64,000 nt of DNA, taken from contig VSNQ01000002.1 of NCBI GenBank assembly GCA_009774395.1, positions 1 through 64,000 on the forward strand, read 5' to 3'. The stretch comes from Lachnospiraceae bacterium (GTDB lineage Bacteria; Bacillota; Clostridia; Lachnospirales; Lachnospiraceae). Shown piece by piece: positions 7,263 through 15,788 of the stretch (position 1 is its first letter; every line of letters begins with the position of its first letter). The notes under the pieces are model-generated. The model searched no databases. It was not told the origin of the DNA and was given only the letters and a program-made list of their open reading frames with translations. Position numbers and translations under genes: made by a program.

Positions 7263-9796
7263 TATTTGTTTCCCCCTTTGTAGTAACGGTCAATTTTTTT
7301 AATGGTACTTTCATCTAAGAATGCGGTAATAGAGGAAAAGGCTGAGTAGGATAAATTCCCTCCGTTTTCCAGATAATGCAGCAGGCACTCCTCTATTTCG
7401 TCATTGTCAAGATAGAAGATGCACGTTTGGAAGGTATCCCAAAAATTTTCAGTTGGCAGAGCCATAAGCAGTTCGGATTTAACTTTATCATCCACATAAG
7501 GCATAAGGCTCGCAGCAGTTTTTGCATCTAGCTGAATCGTGCCATTTTGAATCGCTTCTAACAGATATTTGCTGGATAGCTGTGTGTCTGTACTAATAAA
7601 AATGGCAGTAAGTTCTTCTGTGTTAAAGGAAACTCCAGCATGGAGCAACGCAGCAAATCCCTCGCTTCCGACAGTGCTGTCAATATAGGGCAGAGTATTC
7701 ACCCATGTAGTTTTATTCACAGTGCTTCCGGCTGCAAGATATTGCGATATTAGGCTGGCATATTCTTCTTCCTCGGAAAAGTAAACACTTTCAAAGTCGG
7801 ATTCTTGTAAGTCTGTATAGTCTACATTGAGATTTTCAACCAATGCGCCCTGTCCGACGAGCTTTAATATATTTTTGCCTTTTGGCATTGTAATGGTTTT
7901 TTTTGTTCCCGCTCCTGTTTCATTTAAGGTGATTACGGTGTTGTCCGGCAAAACCTGTACAAGTTTTAATTTCCCGCTTTTTAATACGAAAGAACTATGA
8001 ATCAAGATGTCAATTTCTTTTGGTGCATTGGCAATTACAAGTGTAGTGGAGCCGTTTAACTGCATTCCTTTACATTGCAGATCCTTGCCGCCCCAGTATG
8101 AATAATAATTTTCAATATCGCAAATATCTTTTCCGGCAATTGCGGTCGTATCATTATATACTTTCCAAGCATCGCCGGTTTGGTCAACCGTGTCGGGGTG
8201 CGTCATAAAATATTCCCATATGTCCGATTCTGAACGATCCCAATTCTCTGTCCAAGAATTTGCCCATGCGTCTGTCCATGAATCTTCCCATGCGTCTGTC
8301 CAAGAATCTGCCCATGCGTCTGTCCAAGATTCTATCCAATTCTCTGTCCATGAACGAATTTTATTTTCAAGAATGGTTTCTAATAAATCAATAATGGAGC
8401 GGTTTTGCGTTGGAAAAATATTTTTAGCTGTCTGCATCATGGTGTTTTCTTCTGCAGTTTGTGCAATGGCAGACTGCATTATGGAAACGGTTTGCGCTGG
8501 TATTGCTGACATTAAAATAGTGGAAGGATACTGCACACCGCAGCCAGCGGTAAAGACCGAAATACATACAAAAACGCATAGTGAGAGTGAAAGCCGCAAG
8601 CGTGTCTGTTTTTTATAGTGTAGGATTCCTTGCAGCCGTGTTTTTAAATCGCTTTTTGGTGCTATAAATGCAGTGGTAAATGCGTTTTTGGCGTTGTTTA
8701 ATGCAGCGGTGCGCTGGGCAGTATCGATCAATAGATTGCCATAGGTTTTCTTGTCTTTTGCTGTGAAACGCAGGCTTGTAAGGAGCATTTCATCACAGGA
8801 AAGTTCGCAGTCTGTATTTATCCGTCTGTCAATTAGATAAAGAATCGGGTTAAACCAGTGGAGGCAGAGCAGAAGCTGATAGAGCCATTTATACCATAAG
8901 TCTTTGCGTGCCACATGAATTAATTCGTGCTGAAGGATAAAACGAAGGATTGCATTCGAATCTATGTTTTGATTGTATGTGTTTTCTGTATCCGTTTTCG
9001 AATTTTGTTCTTTTGCATAAATATTTGTCTGTACAGTATGGTTTTCTTTGGGTAGGATAATGTTTGTATTGCGCAGTCCGATTGTAATAGGGCTGGAAAT
9101 AGAGGGGTTCTCGTATAGTGTAGGTCTTCTGCGGATATGAAGCGAATCCGCCAATTGGTTCGCTAAGGCTGTAGTGCGTTCGTCAGTAATCAGTATATTA
9201 TTCTCTCGTAAACGTGCAGTAAAACGTTGGTAATTCCAAAGTTTTATACTAAAAGCAGCAATAGCGCCAATTAGCCAGACAATCACCGCTGACAAAAGAA
9301 GTACAGACAAAAGCTGTCTTGTAAATTTCGGCGTGGATACAGTGGAATTGTGGAATGTATCCATGTTTGATAGTGGTTGTTTTGCGATATCCATGTTGTT
9401 GCTGTCAGGTTGTGCAGCTTCACTGTTTAGAACCATATTCGGAAACTGGCTCTTGTTGCTGTCAGATTGTGCAGCTTCACTGTTTAGAACCATATTCGGA
9501 AACTGGCTCTTGTTGTTGCTGTCGGATTGTGCAGCTTCACTGTTTAGAACCATATTCGGAAACTGGCTCTTGTTGCTGTCAGATTGTGCAGCTTTACTGT
9601 TTGATGCAGGCAATTGGGTGAAATGGAATCCGAATTGCACCGGAATCAGTAGTCTTGCAATAACAAGGAGCCAGATATAATAGTTCCAGCGTTTGGAAAA
9701 AAGGCGCTGTGTTATTGGATGCAGCAGCAGTATAATAAGCCCGATCAGCGCACCAGATAGTGACAATGATAGTATTGACAAGAATAGCTGTGTCAT
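7262..9796 (-). CDS. BlaR1/MecR1-like M56 metalloprotease sensor, paralogue 1, with internal repeats
   Basis: 844 residues, closely similar to its downstream partner at both ends (LFLSILSLSLSGALIGLIIL near the start; helical repeats at the end). The zinc motif is HELIH at H290. Two repeat blocks are unique to it. A block of three or four NSEAAQSDSN(N)KSQFPNMVL units of 19-20 residues sits in the loop after helix 2. A Trp-rich block of 8-residue units (SWTDAWAD/SWTDAWED/SWTDAWAN/SWTENWDR) lies about residues 480-525, just outside the last helix and its LVCISVFTAGC-type lipobox-like end. Ribosome site GGGGGA. It lies 145 bases downstream of the blaI-like gene with an operator between them. The ligand is unknown; the W-rich stretch would suit a membrane or glycan surface. 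Confidence 0.85.
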   Translation of the reverse strand: MTQLFLSILSLSLSGALIGLIILLLHPITQRLFSKRWNYYIWLLVIARLLIPVQFGFHFTQLPASNSKAAQSDSNKSQFPNMVLNSEAAQSDSNNKSQFPNMVLNSEAAQSDSNKSQFPNMVLNSEAAQPDSNNMDIAKQPLSNMDTFHNSTVSTPKFTRQLLSVLLLSAVIVWLIGAIAAFSIKLWNYQRFTARLRENNILITDERTTALANQLADSLHIRRRPTLYENPSISSPITIGLRNTNIILPKENHTVQTNIYAKEQNSKTDTENTYNQNIDSNAILRFILQHELIHVARKDLWYKWLYQLLLCLHWFNPILYLIDRRINTDCELSCDEMLLTSLRFTAKDKKTYGNLLIDTAQRTAALNNAKNAFTTAFIAPKSDLKTRLQGILHYKKQTRLRLSLSLCVFVCISVFTAGCGVQYPSTILMSAIPAQTVSIMQSAIAQTAEENTMMQTAKNIFPTQNRSIIDLLETILENKIRSWTENWIESWTDAWADSWTDAWEDSWTDAWANSWTENWDRSESDIWEYFMTHPDTVDQTGDAWKVYNDTTAIAGKDICDIENYYSYWGGKDLQCKGMQLNGSTTLVIANAPKEIDILIHSSFVLKSGKLKLVQVLPDNTVITLNETGAGTKKTITMPKGKNILKLVGQGALVENLNVDYTDLQESDFESVYFSEEEEYASLISQYLAAGSTVNKTTWVNTLPYIDSTVGSEGFAALLHAGVSFNTEELTAIFISTDTQLSSKYLLEAIQNGTIQLDAKTAASLMPYVDDKVKSELLMALPTENFWDTFQTCIFYLDNDEIEECLLHYLENGGNLSYSAFSSITAFLDESTIKKIDRYYKGGNK

Positions 9797-9833
9797 AAAA
9801 ATCCCCCTTTTATTTGTGGCACTTGTAAACGGT

Positions 9834-9843
9834 TACAATTGTA
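9834..9843. promoter_or_regulatory. BlaI/MecI-type operator upstream of the M56 gene pair
   Basis: TACAATTGTA, inside the 12-base palindrome TTACAATTGTAA (9833-9844). It fits the BlaI/MecI half-site consensus TACANNTGTA. It lies 38 bases before the M56 start codon and downstream of the repressor gene, so the sensor pair can be controlled separately from the repressor. Confidence 0.7.
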
Positions 9844-9941
9844 ATGTACGAATTATGGATGGAATACTGCTTAGGCAGAGAAATATGGAATCTATGAAAC
9901 CAATAGCGCTAAAGTAAGCGTTTGGTTCTATAAAAAGTTAA

Positions 9942-10313
9942 TTATAAATGCTGATTAAAATAATCTCGCAGTTCTTCAATATCTGCCTTTGTCAAAGCTT
10001 CGCTGCTGACCAAAGAAGCAGCAAGATTTCTTGAACTGCCATGAAAGAATTTATCAATAAAATTTTTGGTTTCTTCCTTTACGTAATCCTCGCGTTTAAT
10101 ACAAGGTGTGTAGTAGTAAACTTCTCGTTTTTCCTGACAGATGACACCTTTTTTTTGCAGGCGCTGGATTAAAGTAAGGACTGTGGTGCGCTCCCAATGT
10201 TTGACTTTATCTAAAGTGCTGCGGATTTCATTGGCGTTTAAAGCACAATCGGCAGACCACAAAACCTCCAAAATTTCTAGTTCTGCATCAGATACCGTTG
10301 CTTTTTTTTCCAT
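9942..10313 (-). CDS. BlaI/MecI-family transcriptional repressor
   Basis: 123 residues, the usual size. The N-terminal winged helix (about 6-70) has the family signature SDAELEILEVLWS and the recognition region ERTTVLTLIQRLQKKG followed by the wing VYYYTP. The C-terminal dimerisation helix is about 85-123. Family role: binds TACANNTGTA sites as a dimer and is inactivated by proteolysis triggered by the partner M56 sensor. An AGGAGG ribosome site sits eight bases before the ATG. It heads the locus, with matching operators before it and before the sensors. Which genes outside the locus it controls cannot be told. Confidence 0.93.
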   Translation of the reverse strand: MEKKATVSDAELEILEVLWSADCALNANEIRSTLDKVKHWERTTVLTLIQRLQKKGVICQEKREVYYYTPCIKREDYVKEETKNFIDKFFHGSSRNLAASLVSSEALTKADIEELRDYFNQHL

Positions 10314-10358
10314 ATATAAGACCTCCTATTTGAATTGACTATGTTTGTAGACAATTTA

Positions 10359-10387
10359 AGTTTACAACTGTAGACAGAAATTGTCAA
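10359..10387 (-). promoter_or_regulatory. Promoter of the blaI-like gene with embedded operator
   Basis: On the minus strand: -35 TTGACA (10382-10387), 17-base spacer, -10 TAAACT (10359-10364). The exact BlaI operator TACAGTTGTA (10363-10372) overlaps the -10 and spacer, so repressor binding would exclude RNA polymerase and give autoregulation. The rest of the 367-base spacer 10314-10680 holds the palindromic repeat at 10535 and nothing else recognised. Confidence 0.75.
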
Positions 10388-10534
10388 GAGAAAATTGGGG
10401 AAATTTGGTTTTCACGAAGTGATTTTGTATAACTTGATTTATTGCAATTTGGTAAGGCGGAATTGTAGTGAGTTAAATAATAACGATATTCTTAGTTATA
10501 GCAATCGCGAGAAAAGTGTGCTATACTGAATTAT

Positions 10535-10598
10535 ACTACATAACGCCAGAATTTATCGTACGGCACTGGTTAAATATATATGGCTGGCGTTATGTAGT
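10535..10598. repeat. Palindromic 64-bp repeat, ACTACATAACGCCAG family
   Basis: Perfect 15-bp inverted ends (10535-10549 and 10584-10598). A second copy at 41144-41207 lies in the opposite orientation and its interior matches at most positions (AATTTATC, GCACTGGTTAAA, ATATAT). It lies 83 bases upstream of addA. Confidence 0.75.
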
Positions 10599-10680
10599 CA
10601 GGTTACTCGGAAAATTTAACTGTTAAGCAGTATATATTTCGATGAAAACGCGTACAATGGCACGCAGATAGGAGTAAGCA

Positions 10681-13600
10681 ATGAATTTTACATTGGAGCA
10701 GCAACGTGTTATTGACACGAGAAACAGCAGTATCCTTGTATCGGCAGCAGCAGGAAGCGGAAAGACTGCTGTGCTTGTAGAACGCATTATACAAATGATC
10801 ACGGATGAATTACACCCTGTTGATATTGACAGGTTATTAATCGTAACATTTACTTCCGCAGCAGCGGCGCAGATGCGTGAACGTATTAGCAAAGCTGTTT
10901 CCGAACGTTTGGAAAAAAATCCGGAGAACGAGCATTTGCAGCGGCAGACGTCACTGATACATAACGCACAGATTACAACGATTGACTCGTTCTGCCTTTT
11001 TATAATCCGCAATAATTTTAATGAAATTGGTATTGATCCCGGTTTTCGTGTGGCGGATGAGGGCGAGATAAAGCTTCTCGAAAGTGACGTAATGGGAAAA
11101 CTTTTGGAGGAAGCGCATACAGAGCCTAGTGAACGCTTTTTGCGTTTTGTGGAATGCTACAGCACAGGCAAAAGTGAAAAGAAAATTGAGGAAGCGATTC
11201 TGCGGCTGTACCATTTCTCTATTAGTAATCCTTTTCCGGAGGAGTGGCTTTTGGAACGGCTTACGGATTATCAGTTAGAAAGTATGGAAGAACTGACCCA
11301 GAAAGAATGGTTTCATCCTGCACGTAAATATATGGAAACCGTGTTACAGGAATGTGAAATACGGCTGCTTAAAGGGTTAGCGATTGCAGGCAGCGTCGGC
11401 GGGCCTATGCAGTATATTGGTAATTTAGAATCGGATTTGGCGTTAATACAGAAAATGCAGAAGGCGGATACATATGATGCGCTATATGATTTGTTTACCT
11501 ATGCTACATTTACAAAGTTGTCAGCAAAAAAAGGCGATGAGGTCGATCCCCAGCTAAAGGAGGTTGTAAAGGCAATCCGTGACGAGGTAAAGAAAAATAT
11601 CTCGGATTTAAAGAAGCATTTGTTTATGATTTCGCCGGAGGATACGTTTGCGGATATGGCGGTGTGTCAGGAAGCCGTTGCGGAATTGGTATCGTTGACA
11701 CTTGCCTTTAAAGAGCGGCTGGATGCGGCGAAGCGCGATAAAAATTTAATTGATTTTTCTGATATGGAGCATTTTGCGTTGGAAATACTGCTGACTAAGG
11801 ACGAGGAGGGCAATATTGTGCCGCGGGGCACTGCCTTGGAACTGCAGGATTATTTTGAGGAAATTATGGTGGACGAGTATCAGGATTCCAATGAAGTGCA
11901 GGAACTTTTGCTGAAAAGTATTTCCGGTGAAGGAAAAGGCAGATACAACCGTTTTATGGTAGGAGATGTTAAGCAGAGCATTTATAAATTCCGCCTGGCA
12001 CGTCCCGAAATATTTATGGAAAAATATGACACATATGTCATTAACGAAGAAGATAATGTGGAAGAAACCGAATCTGAAATGCAGCAAGAACAAAATTATC
12101 AGCCAATTTCACAAGATGCATTGAAAAATGCTATAACAGAAGGTCTGGCAGACTTATTCGGCGATGAGAAACCAGAATCTGGCAAAGTAGAGCTGTCTAT
12201 GCAAGAGCCGCCCAAAGAAATTCGTATTGATTTACGTAAAAATTTCCGCAGCCGGCAGGAGGTTACGGAGGCTGTGAATTTTATCTGTGCACAGATAATG
12301 AAAAAGCAGGTGGGAAATGTAGAATATGACCAAAAGGCGGCGCTTTATGCGGCGGCTGCCTATCCGCCGCCGGCAGAAAATCCGCTGTTATATCAGACAG
12401 AACTTTTAATTGCAACCCAGTCGCCGGAATCAGAACAAATGGAATCGAATAAAGCGCAGCAGCGCACCAGCAGCACTGGTATGCAGGTAAAGTATTCCGA
12501 TAAAGAAAAAGAAGCAATTATGGTAGCATCGCGTATTAAAGAACTTGTTGGAAATTTTCCAGTTACGGATGTTGCCACCGGAGAAACCAGACTGGCGAAA
12601 TTTTCAGATATTGTGCTTTTATTCCGTGCTACAACAGGATGGGATGAAGATTTTCGGCGGATTTTGTCGGAGCGCGGTATTCCCGTTCATGTTACCAGCA
12701 AGGAGGGGTATTTTGAAACGCTGGAAATACAAGGAATTGTCAATATTTTAAGAGTGCTTGACAATCCATTGCAGGATATTCCGTTTTTCGGTGTGATGAA
12801 GCTTCCATTTTTCGGTTTTACAGAGGAAGAAATTGCCATAATCCGCTGCAGTGTGGAGCAGTATTTGTCTAAGCAGGAAAATTTGGAGGCTTCCCAAGAA
12901 GCAAAGAAAGAGCAAGGACTGACGGAAGCTTTCCAAGAAGAAAAGAAGGGAGAAGGTCTGACAGAGGTTTCTCAAGAAGAAAAGAAAGGAGAAGGACTGG
13001 CAGAAGCTTTCCAAGAAGCAGCAAAAGAGCAAGGACTGACAAAAGCTTTTGATAATGAATCAAAGAACCAGAGTTTAATAGAAAACGCAGCATCTTCAAG
13101 AAGGCTGTTTCTATATGAGCAGGTGAAACTGTATGCGCAAAAACTGTGCAACGAGGGGGCAGAATCTGTAATCTCTGGGAAAATCAGGAAATTTTTGGAT
13201 ACAATTAACACTTATCGGGCAAAGGTTGTCTATACACCGATTAAGGAATTAATTCAGGATTTGCTTCGTACAACGGGCTATGAAGCTTATGTGGGCGCAA
13301 TGCCTGCGGGCGATCAGCGGCGGGCGAATCTTGCGCTTTTACTAGAAAAAGCGGGAGCTTTTCAAAATACCAGTTTTTATGGATTGTTTCATTTTATCCG
13401 CTACCTTGAAACAATACAGGAGCAGGAGGTTGATTTCGGTGAGGCGAATATCCTTGATGAGAATGCCAATGTCGTGCGGATTATGACCATTCACAAAAGT
13501 AAAGGACTGGAATTTCCCATCTGTTTTGTGTGTGGTTTGGCAAAGCAGTTTAATCAAATGGATATGCGGCAAAGCATTTTAATGGATGTAGCGCTGGGGG

Positions 13601-15006
13601 TGGGTGTGGATTATATTGATTCTGATCTGCGCGTAAAACGCAAGACATTACGTAAAAATGTGGTTGCACAGCATATGAAAGAGGATACAAGAGGAGAGGA
13701 TTTGCGTGTGCTTTATGTGGCACTGACCCGTGCAAAAGAGAAGCTGATATTAACAGGATACTTGGAGAACCTTGAAAAGAAATTGGCGTCTAATTTTTAT
13801 TTGACAATGGAAAATGAGGAAAAGCTGCCGTATTCTGTAATAATGACGGCGAGTTCCTATATGGATTTCATTTTGGCGTCTTTAATGCGTCACCGTTGTA
13901 TGGAGGATTTGCTGGAGGAATATGGAATTGGCTTTACACAGCATAAACTTCCGTTTGAGGAGGTGCCGTTTCAGGTGGTATTGTGGCAGGAGAGCGACAG
14001 TTACACAGCACAGTTTCAGGAGCAGGGAAAAGCTGCAATCTTAGAAAAAGACCTTGCCAATGCTGGAAAATTTGCCAAGAAGGAGTTATCAAGCAGGCTG
14101 CAGGAACGGTTGGAATACCAATATCCCTTTGCTTATCTTGAGGGATTGACCGTTAAGACAACTGTTTCCGAATTAAAGCGCGCAGCGTATGAGGAAACCG
14201 CAGCAGAGTCAGCGGAGTTGGTTATTCTGCCCAAAGAAAGTTATATTCCACGTTTTGCCAGTAAATATCTGGCGGCTGAAAATTGGGAAGAACGGCAGGA
14301 GGGACAAGAGCGTTTGGCAGTTGACGGCACTGCAATGGCGGATAGGATTTCGGCTGAAAATGTGGAGGAAAGACAGAGCGGTTTGGCAGTTGACGGCACT
14401 GCAATGGCAGACAGGATATCAGCCGAGAGTGCACAAGGCAGTACAATCCCAGCACAGCAAGGCATTCAATACGGAACAGCAGTACATAAGTTTATGGAAT
14501 TGTTATCGTTTTCCAAAGAATTGCTATACTGTGCGGAGAACGAAAATGCTGACAAACATTTGTACGCTGCAATCCGGAAAGAACGTGCGCGTTGGATTTC
14601 TGAGGGAAGCGTATTGGAGGAGGATTTGCAGTGTGTCAGCAATAAGCGGATTGCTGGATTTTTGCGAACATCGCTTGCAACGCGTATGATAGCAGCACAG
14701 GAAGAAAATGTACTGTTTCGGGAGCAGCCGTTTGTTCTTGGTATACCAGCAAAGAAACTGAAAGAACAGTATCCAGAAGATGAAATGGTATTAATTCAAG
14801 GTGTAATTGATGTATTTTTTTATGAGGACGGGGAAATTGTTCTTGCCGATTATAAAACGGACAGAGTGGACAGTGTGCAGGAATTAATTGACCGTTACCA
14901 TGCACAGCTTGATTATTATCAGATGGCGTTGGAGCAGATTACGGGGGTGCACGTAAAGGAGCGGATTCTGTATTCTTTTGCATTGCAGAAAGTAATTTCA
15001 GTATAA
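10681..15006 (+). CDS. addA: ATP-dependent helicase/nuclease subunit A (AddA/RexA)
   Basis: 1441 residues, longer than the usual 1200-1250. UvrD-type helicase with Walker A AAAGSGKTAVLVER (about 22-35), Q-motif LEQQRVID, DEYQDSN (Walker B, about 398), MTIHKSKGLEFP (about 935), VALTRAKEKL (about 1015), and the C-terminal RecB-type nuclease motif VLADYKTD (D1390). With AddB it processes double-strand breaks for recombination. The extra length is explained by two internally repeated insertions: four units like KKEQGLTEAFQEE near residues 740-790, and two units containing LAVDGTAMADRIS near 1215-1260. addB, normally just upstream, is absent; repeat DNA and the bla-like locus occupy that place. 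Confidence 0.95.
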   Translation: MNFTLEQQRVIDTRNSSILVSAAAGSGKTAVLVERIIQMITDELHPVDIDRLLIVTFTSAAAAQMRERISKAVSERLEKNPENEHLQRQTSLIHNAQITTIDSFCLFIIRNNFNEIGIDPGFRVADEGEIKLLESDVMGKLLEEAHTEPSERFLRFVECYSTGKSEKKIEEAILRLYHFSISNPFPEEWLLERLTDYQLESMEELTQKEWFHPARKYMETVLQECEIRLLKGLAIAGSVGGPMQYIGNLESDLALIQKMQKADTYDALYDLFTYATFTKLSAKKGDEVDPQLKEVVKAIRDEVKKNISDLKKHLFMISPEDTFADMAVCQEAVAELVSLTLAFKERLDAAKRDKNLIDFSDMEHFALEILLTKDEEGNIVPRGTALELQDYFEEIMVDEYQDSNEVQELLLKSISGEGKGRYNRFMVGDVKQSIYKFRLARPEIFMEKYDTYVINEEDNVEETESEMQQEQNYQPISQDALKNAITEGLADLFGDEKPESGKVELSMQEPPKEIRIDLRKNFRSRQEVTEAVNFICAQIMKKQVGNVEYDQKAALYAAAAYPPPAENPLLYQTELLIATQSPESEQMESNKAQQRTSSTGMQVKYSDKEKEAIMVASRIKELVGNFPVTDVATGETRLAKFSDIVLLFRATTGWDEDFRRILSERGIPVHVTSKEGYFETLEIQGIVNILRVLDNPLQDIPFFGVMKLPFFGFTEEEIAIIRCSVEQYLSKQENLEASQEAKKEQGLTEAFQEEKKGEGLTEVSQEEKKGEGLAEAFQEAAKEQGLTKAFDNESKNQSLIENAASSRRLFLYEQVKLYAQKLCNEGAESVISGKIRKFLDTINTYRAKVVYTPIKELIQDLLRTTGYEAYVGAMPAGDQRRANLALLLEKAGAFQNTSFYGLFHFIRYLETIQEQEVDFGEANILDENANVVRIMTIHKSKGLEFPICFVCGLAKQFNQMDMRQSILMDVALGVGVDYIDSDLRVKRKTLRKNVVAQHMKEDTRGEDLRVLYVALTRAKEKLILTGYLENLEKKLASNFYLTMENEEKLPYSVIMTASSYMDFILASLMRHRCMEDLLEEYGIGFTQHKLPFEEVPFQVVLWQESDSYTAQFQEQGKAAILEKDLANAGKFAKKELSSRLQERLEYQYPFAYLEGLTVKTTVSELKRAAYEETAAESAELVILPKESYIPRFASKYLAAENWEERQEGQERLAVDGTAMADRISAENVEERQSGLAVDGTAMADRISAESAQGSTIPAQQGIQYGTAVHKFMELLSFSKELLYCAENENADKHLYAAIRKERARWISEGSVLEEDLQCVSNKRIAGFLRTSLATRMIAAQEENVLFREQPFVLGIPAKKLKEQYPEDEMVLIQGVIDVFFYEDGEIVLADYKTDRVDSVQELIDRYHAQLDYYQMALEQITGVHVKERILYSFALQKVISV

Positions 15007-15047
15007 GACATGGTTAAAAACAGCAGTAAAATAAAGGAGTATAAGTA

Positions 15048-15761
15048 ATGTTTCAATATATTTTATTTGATTTAGATGGTACACTAACCGACCCAAAAGT
15101 TGGGATTACCAAGTCTGTGCAGTATGCTTTGCAGGCTTTGGGGATTGAGGAGCCGGATTTAGATAAATTAGAACCTTTTATTGGCCCGCCGTTAAAGGAC
15201 AGTTTTATGGAATTTTATGGTTTTCATCACGAGCAGACGGAAATTGCAGTTGAAAAATATCGGGAGCGCTTTGTGGTAACAGGTATTTTTGAAAACGAAA
15301 TTTATGCTGGTATTGCGCAGATGCTTGCTAATCTGCATTGTGCCGGAAAAAAGCTGGCAATTGCTTCCAGCAAGCCGACAGTATTGGTGGAGCGTATCTT
15401 GGAGCATTTTGCAATTCAAGCGTATTTTGATGTGGTAGTGGGAAGCGAAATGGATGGGACACGCAGCCGCAAAGAGGAAGTTGTGGAGGAGGCGCTGCGC
15501 CGCTTGGTGCCGCAGATATTTGTCAATCCAAGCGAAAGAAGTGCCGAAGAATCCAGTATTCAGCAAATCAATAAGAAAGCGCTTAGAAAGTCGATTGCAA
15601 TGGTAGGCGATCGGAAATTTGATATTGAAGGGGCGAAAGCGTTTGGATTGACGGGGATCGGTGTTGCGTTCGGATATGCACAAGAGGGCGAACTCGAACA
15701 GGCAGGCGCAGACTATATCGTGGAAACGGTAGCAGAATTAGAACGGTTATTGATGAAATAA
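15048..15761 (+). CDS. HAD-family hydrolase, phosphoglycolate phosphatase-like
   Basis: 237 residues. Motif I is FDLDGTLTD (nucleophile D8, acid D10), motif II ASSKPT near 107, motif IV MVGDRKFDIEGAKAFG near 185. The cap (IGPPLKDSF) is of the Gph/YfnB type. An unusual Ser/Glu-rich stretch of about 20 residues (NPSERSAEESSIQQ) sits before motif IV. It would remove phosphate from a small molecule in the cytoplasm; the substrate is not determined. AGGAG ribosome site; 41 bases after addA, probably cotranscribed. Confidence 0.88.
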   Translation: MFQYILFDLDGTLTDPKVGITKSVQYALQALGIEEPDLDKLEPFIGPPLKDSFMEFYGFHHEQTEIAVEKYRERFVVTGIFENEIYAGIAQMLANLHCAGKKLAIASSKPTVLVERILEHFAIQAYFDVVVGSEMDGTRSRKEEVVEEALRRLVPQIFVNPSERSAEESSIQQINKKALRKSIAMVGDRKFDIEGAKAFGLTGIGVAFGYAQEGELEQAGADYIVETVAELERLLMK

Positions 15762-15788
15762 AGTAAAAGAAGTTTGAGGAGATTGTAA

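Noticed and set aside
9400..9600. CRISPR-like array (regular direct repeats of about 57-60 bp)
   Set aside because: The units are contiguous, in frame, without unique spacers, and lie inside a protein-coding gene.
9333..9680. Plus-strand repetitive ORF (and overlapping 9355-9621) with CAASLFRTIFGNW-like units
   Set aside because: It is the antisense of the NSEAAQ repeat block in the M56 sensor; it has no ribosome site and its repeats follow from the real gene.
9881..9925. Terminator of the blaI-like gene
   Set aside because: ACCAA...TTGGT with an AGCG/CGCT inner stem exists, but bulges and the absence of a T-run on the minus strand make it doubtful.
14189..14689. 166-residue ORF in another frame of addA
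   Set aside because: Fully inside addA, with codon use unlike the neighbours; the real frame carries the AddA motifs.
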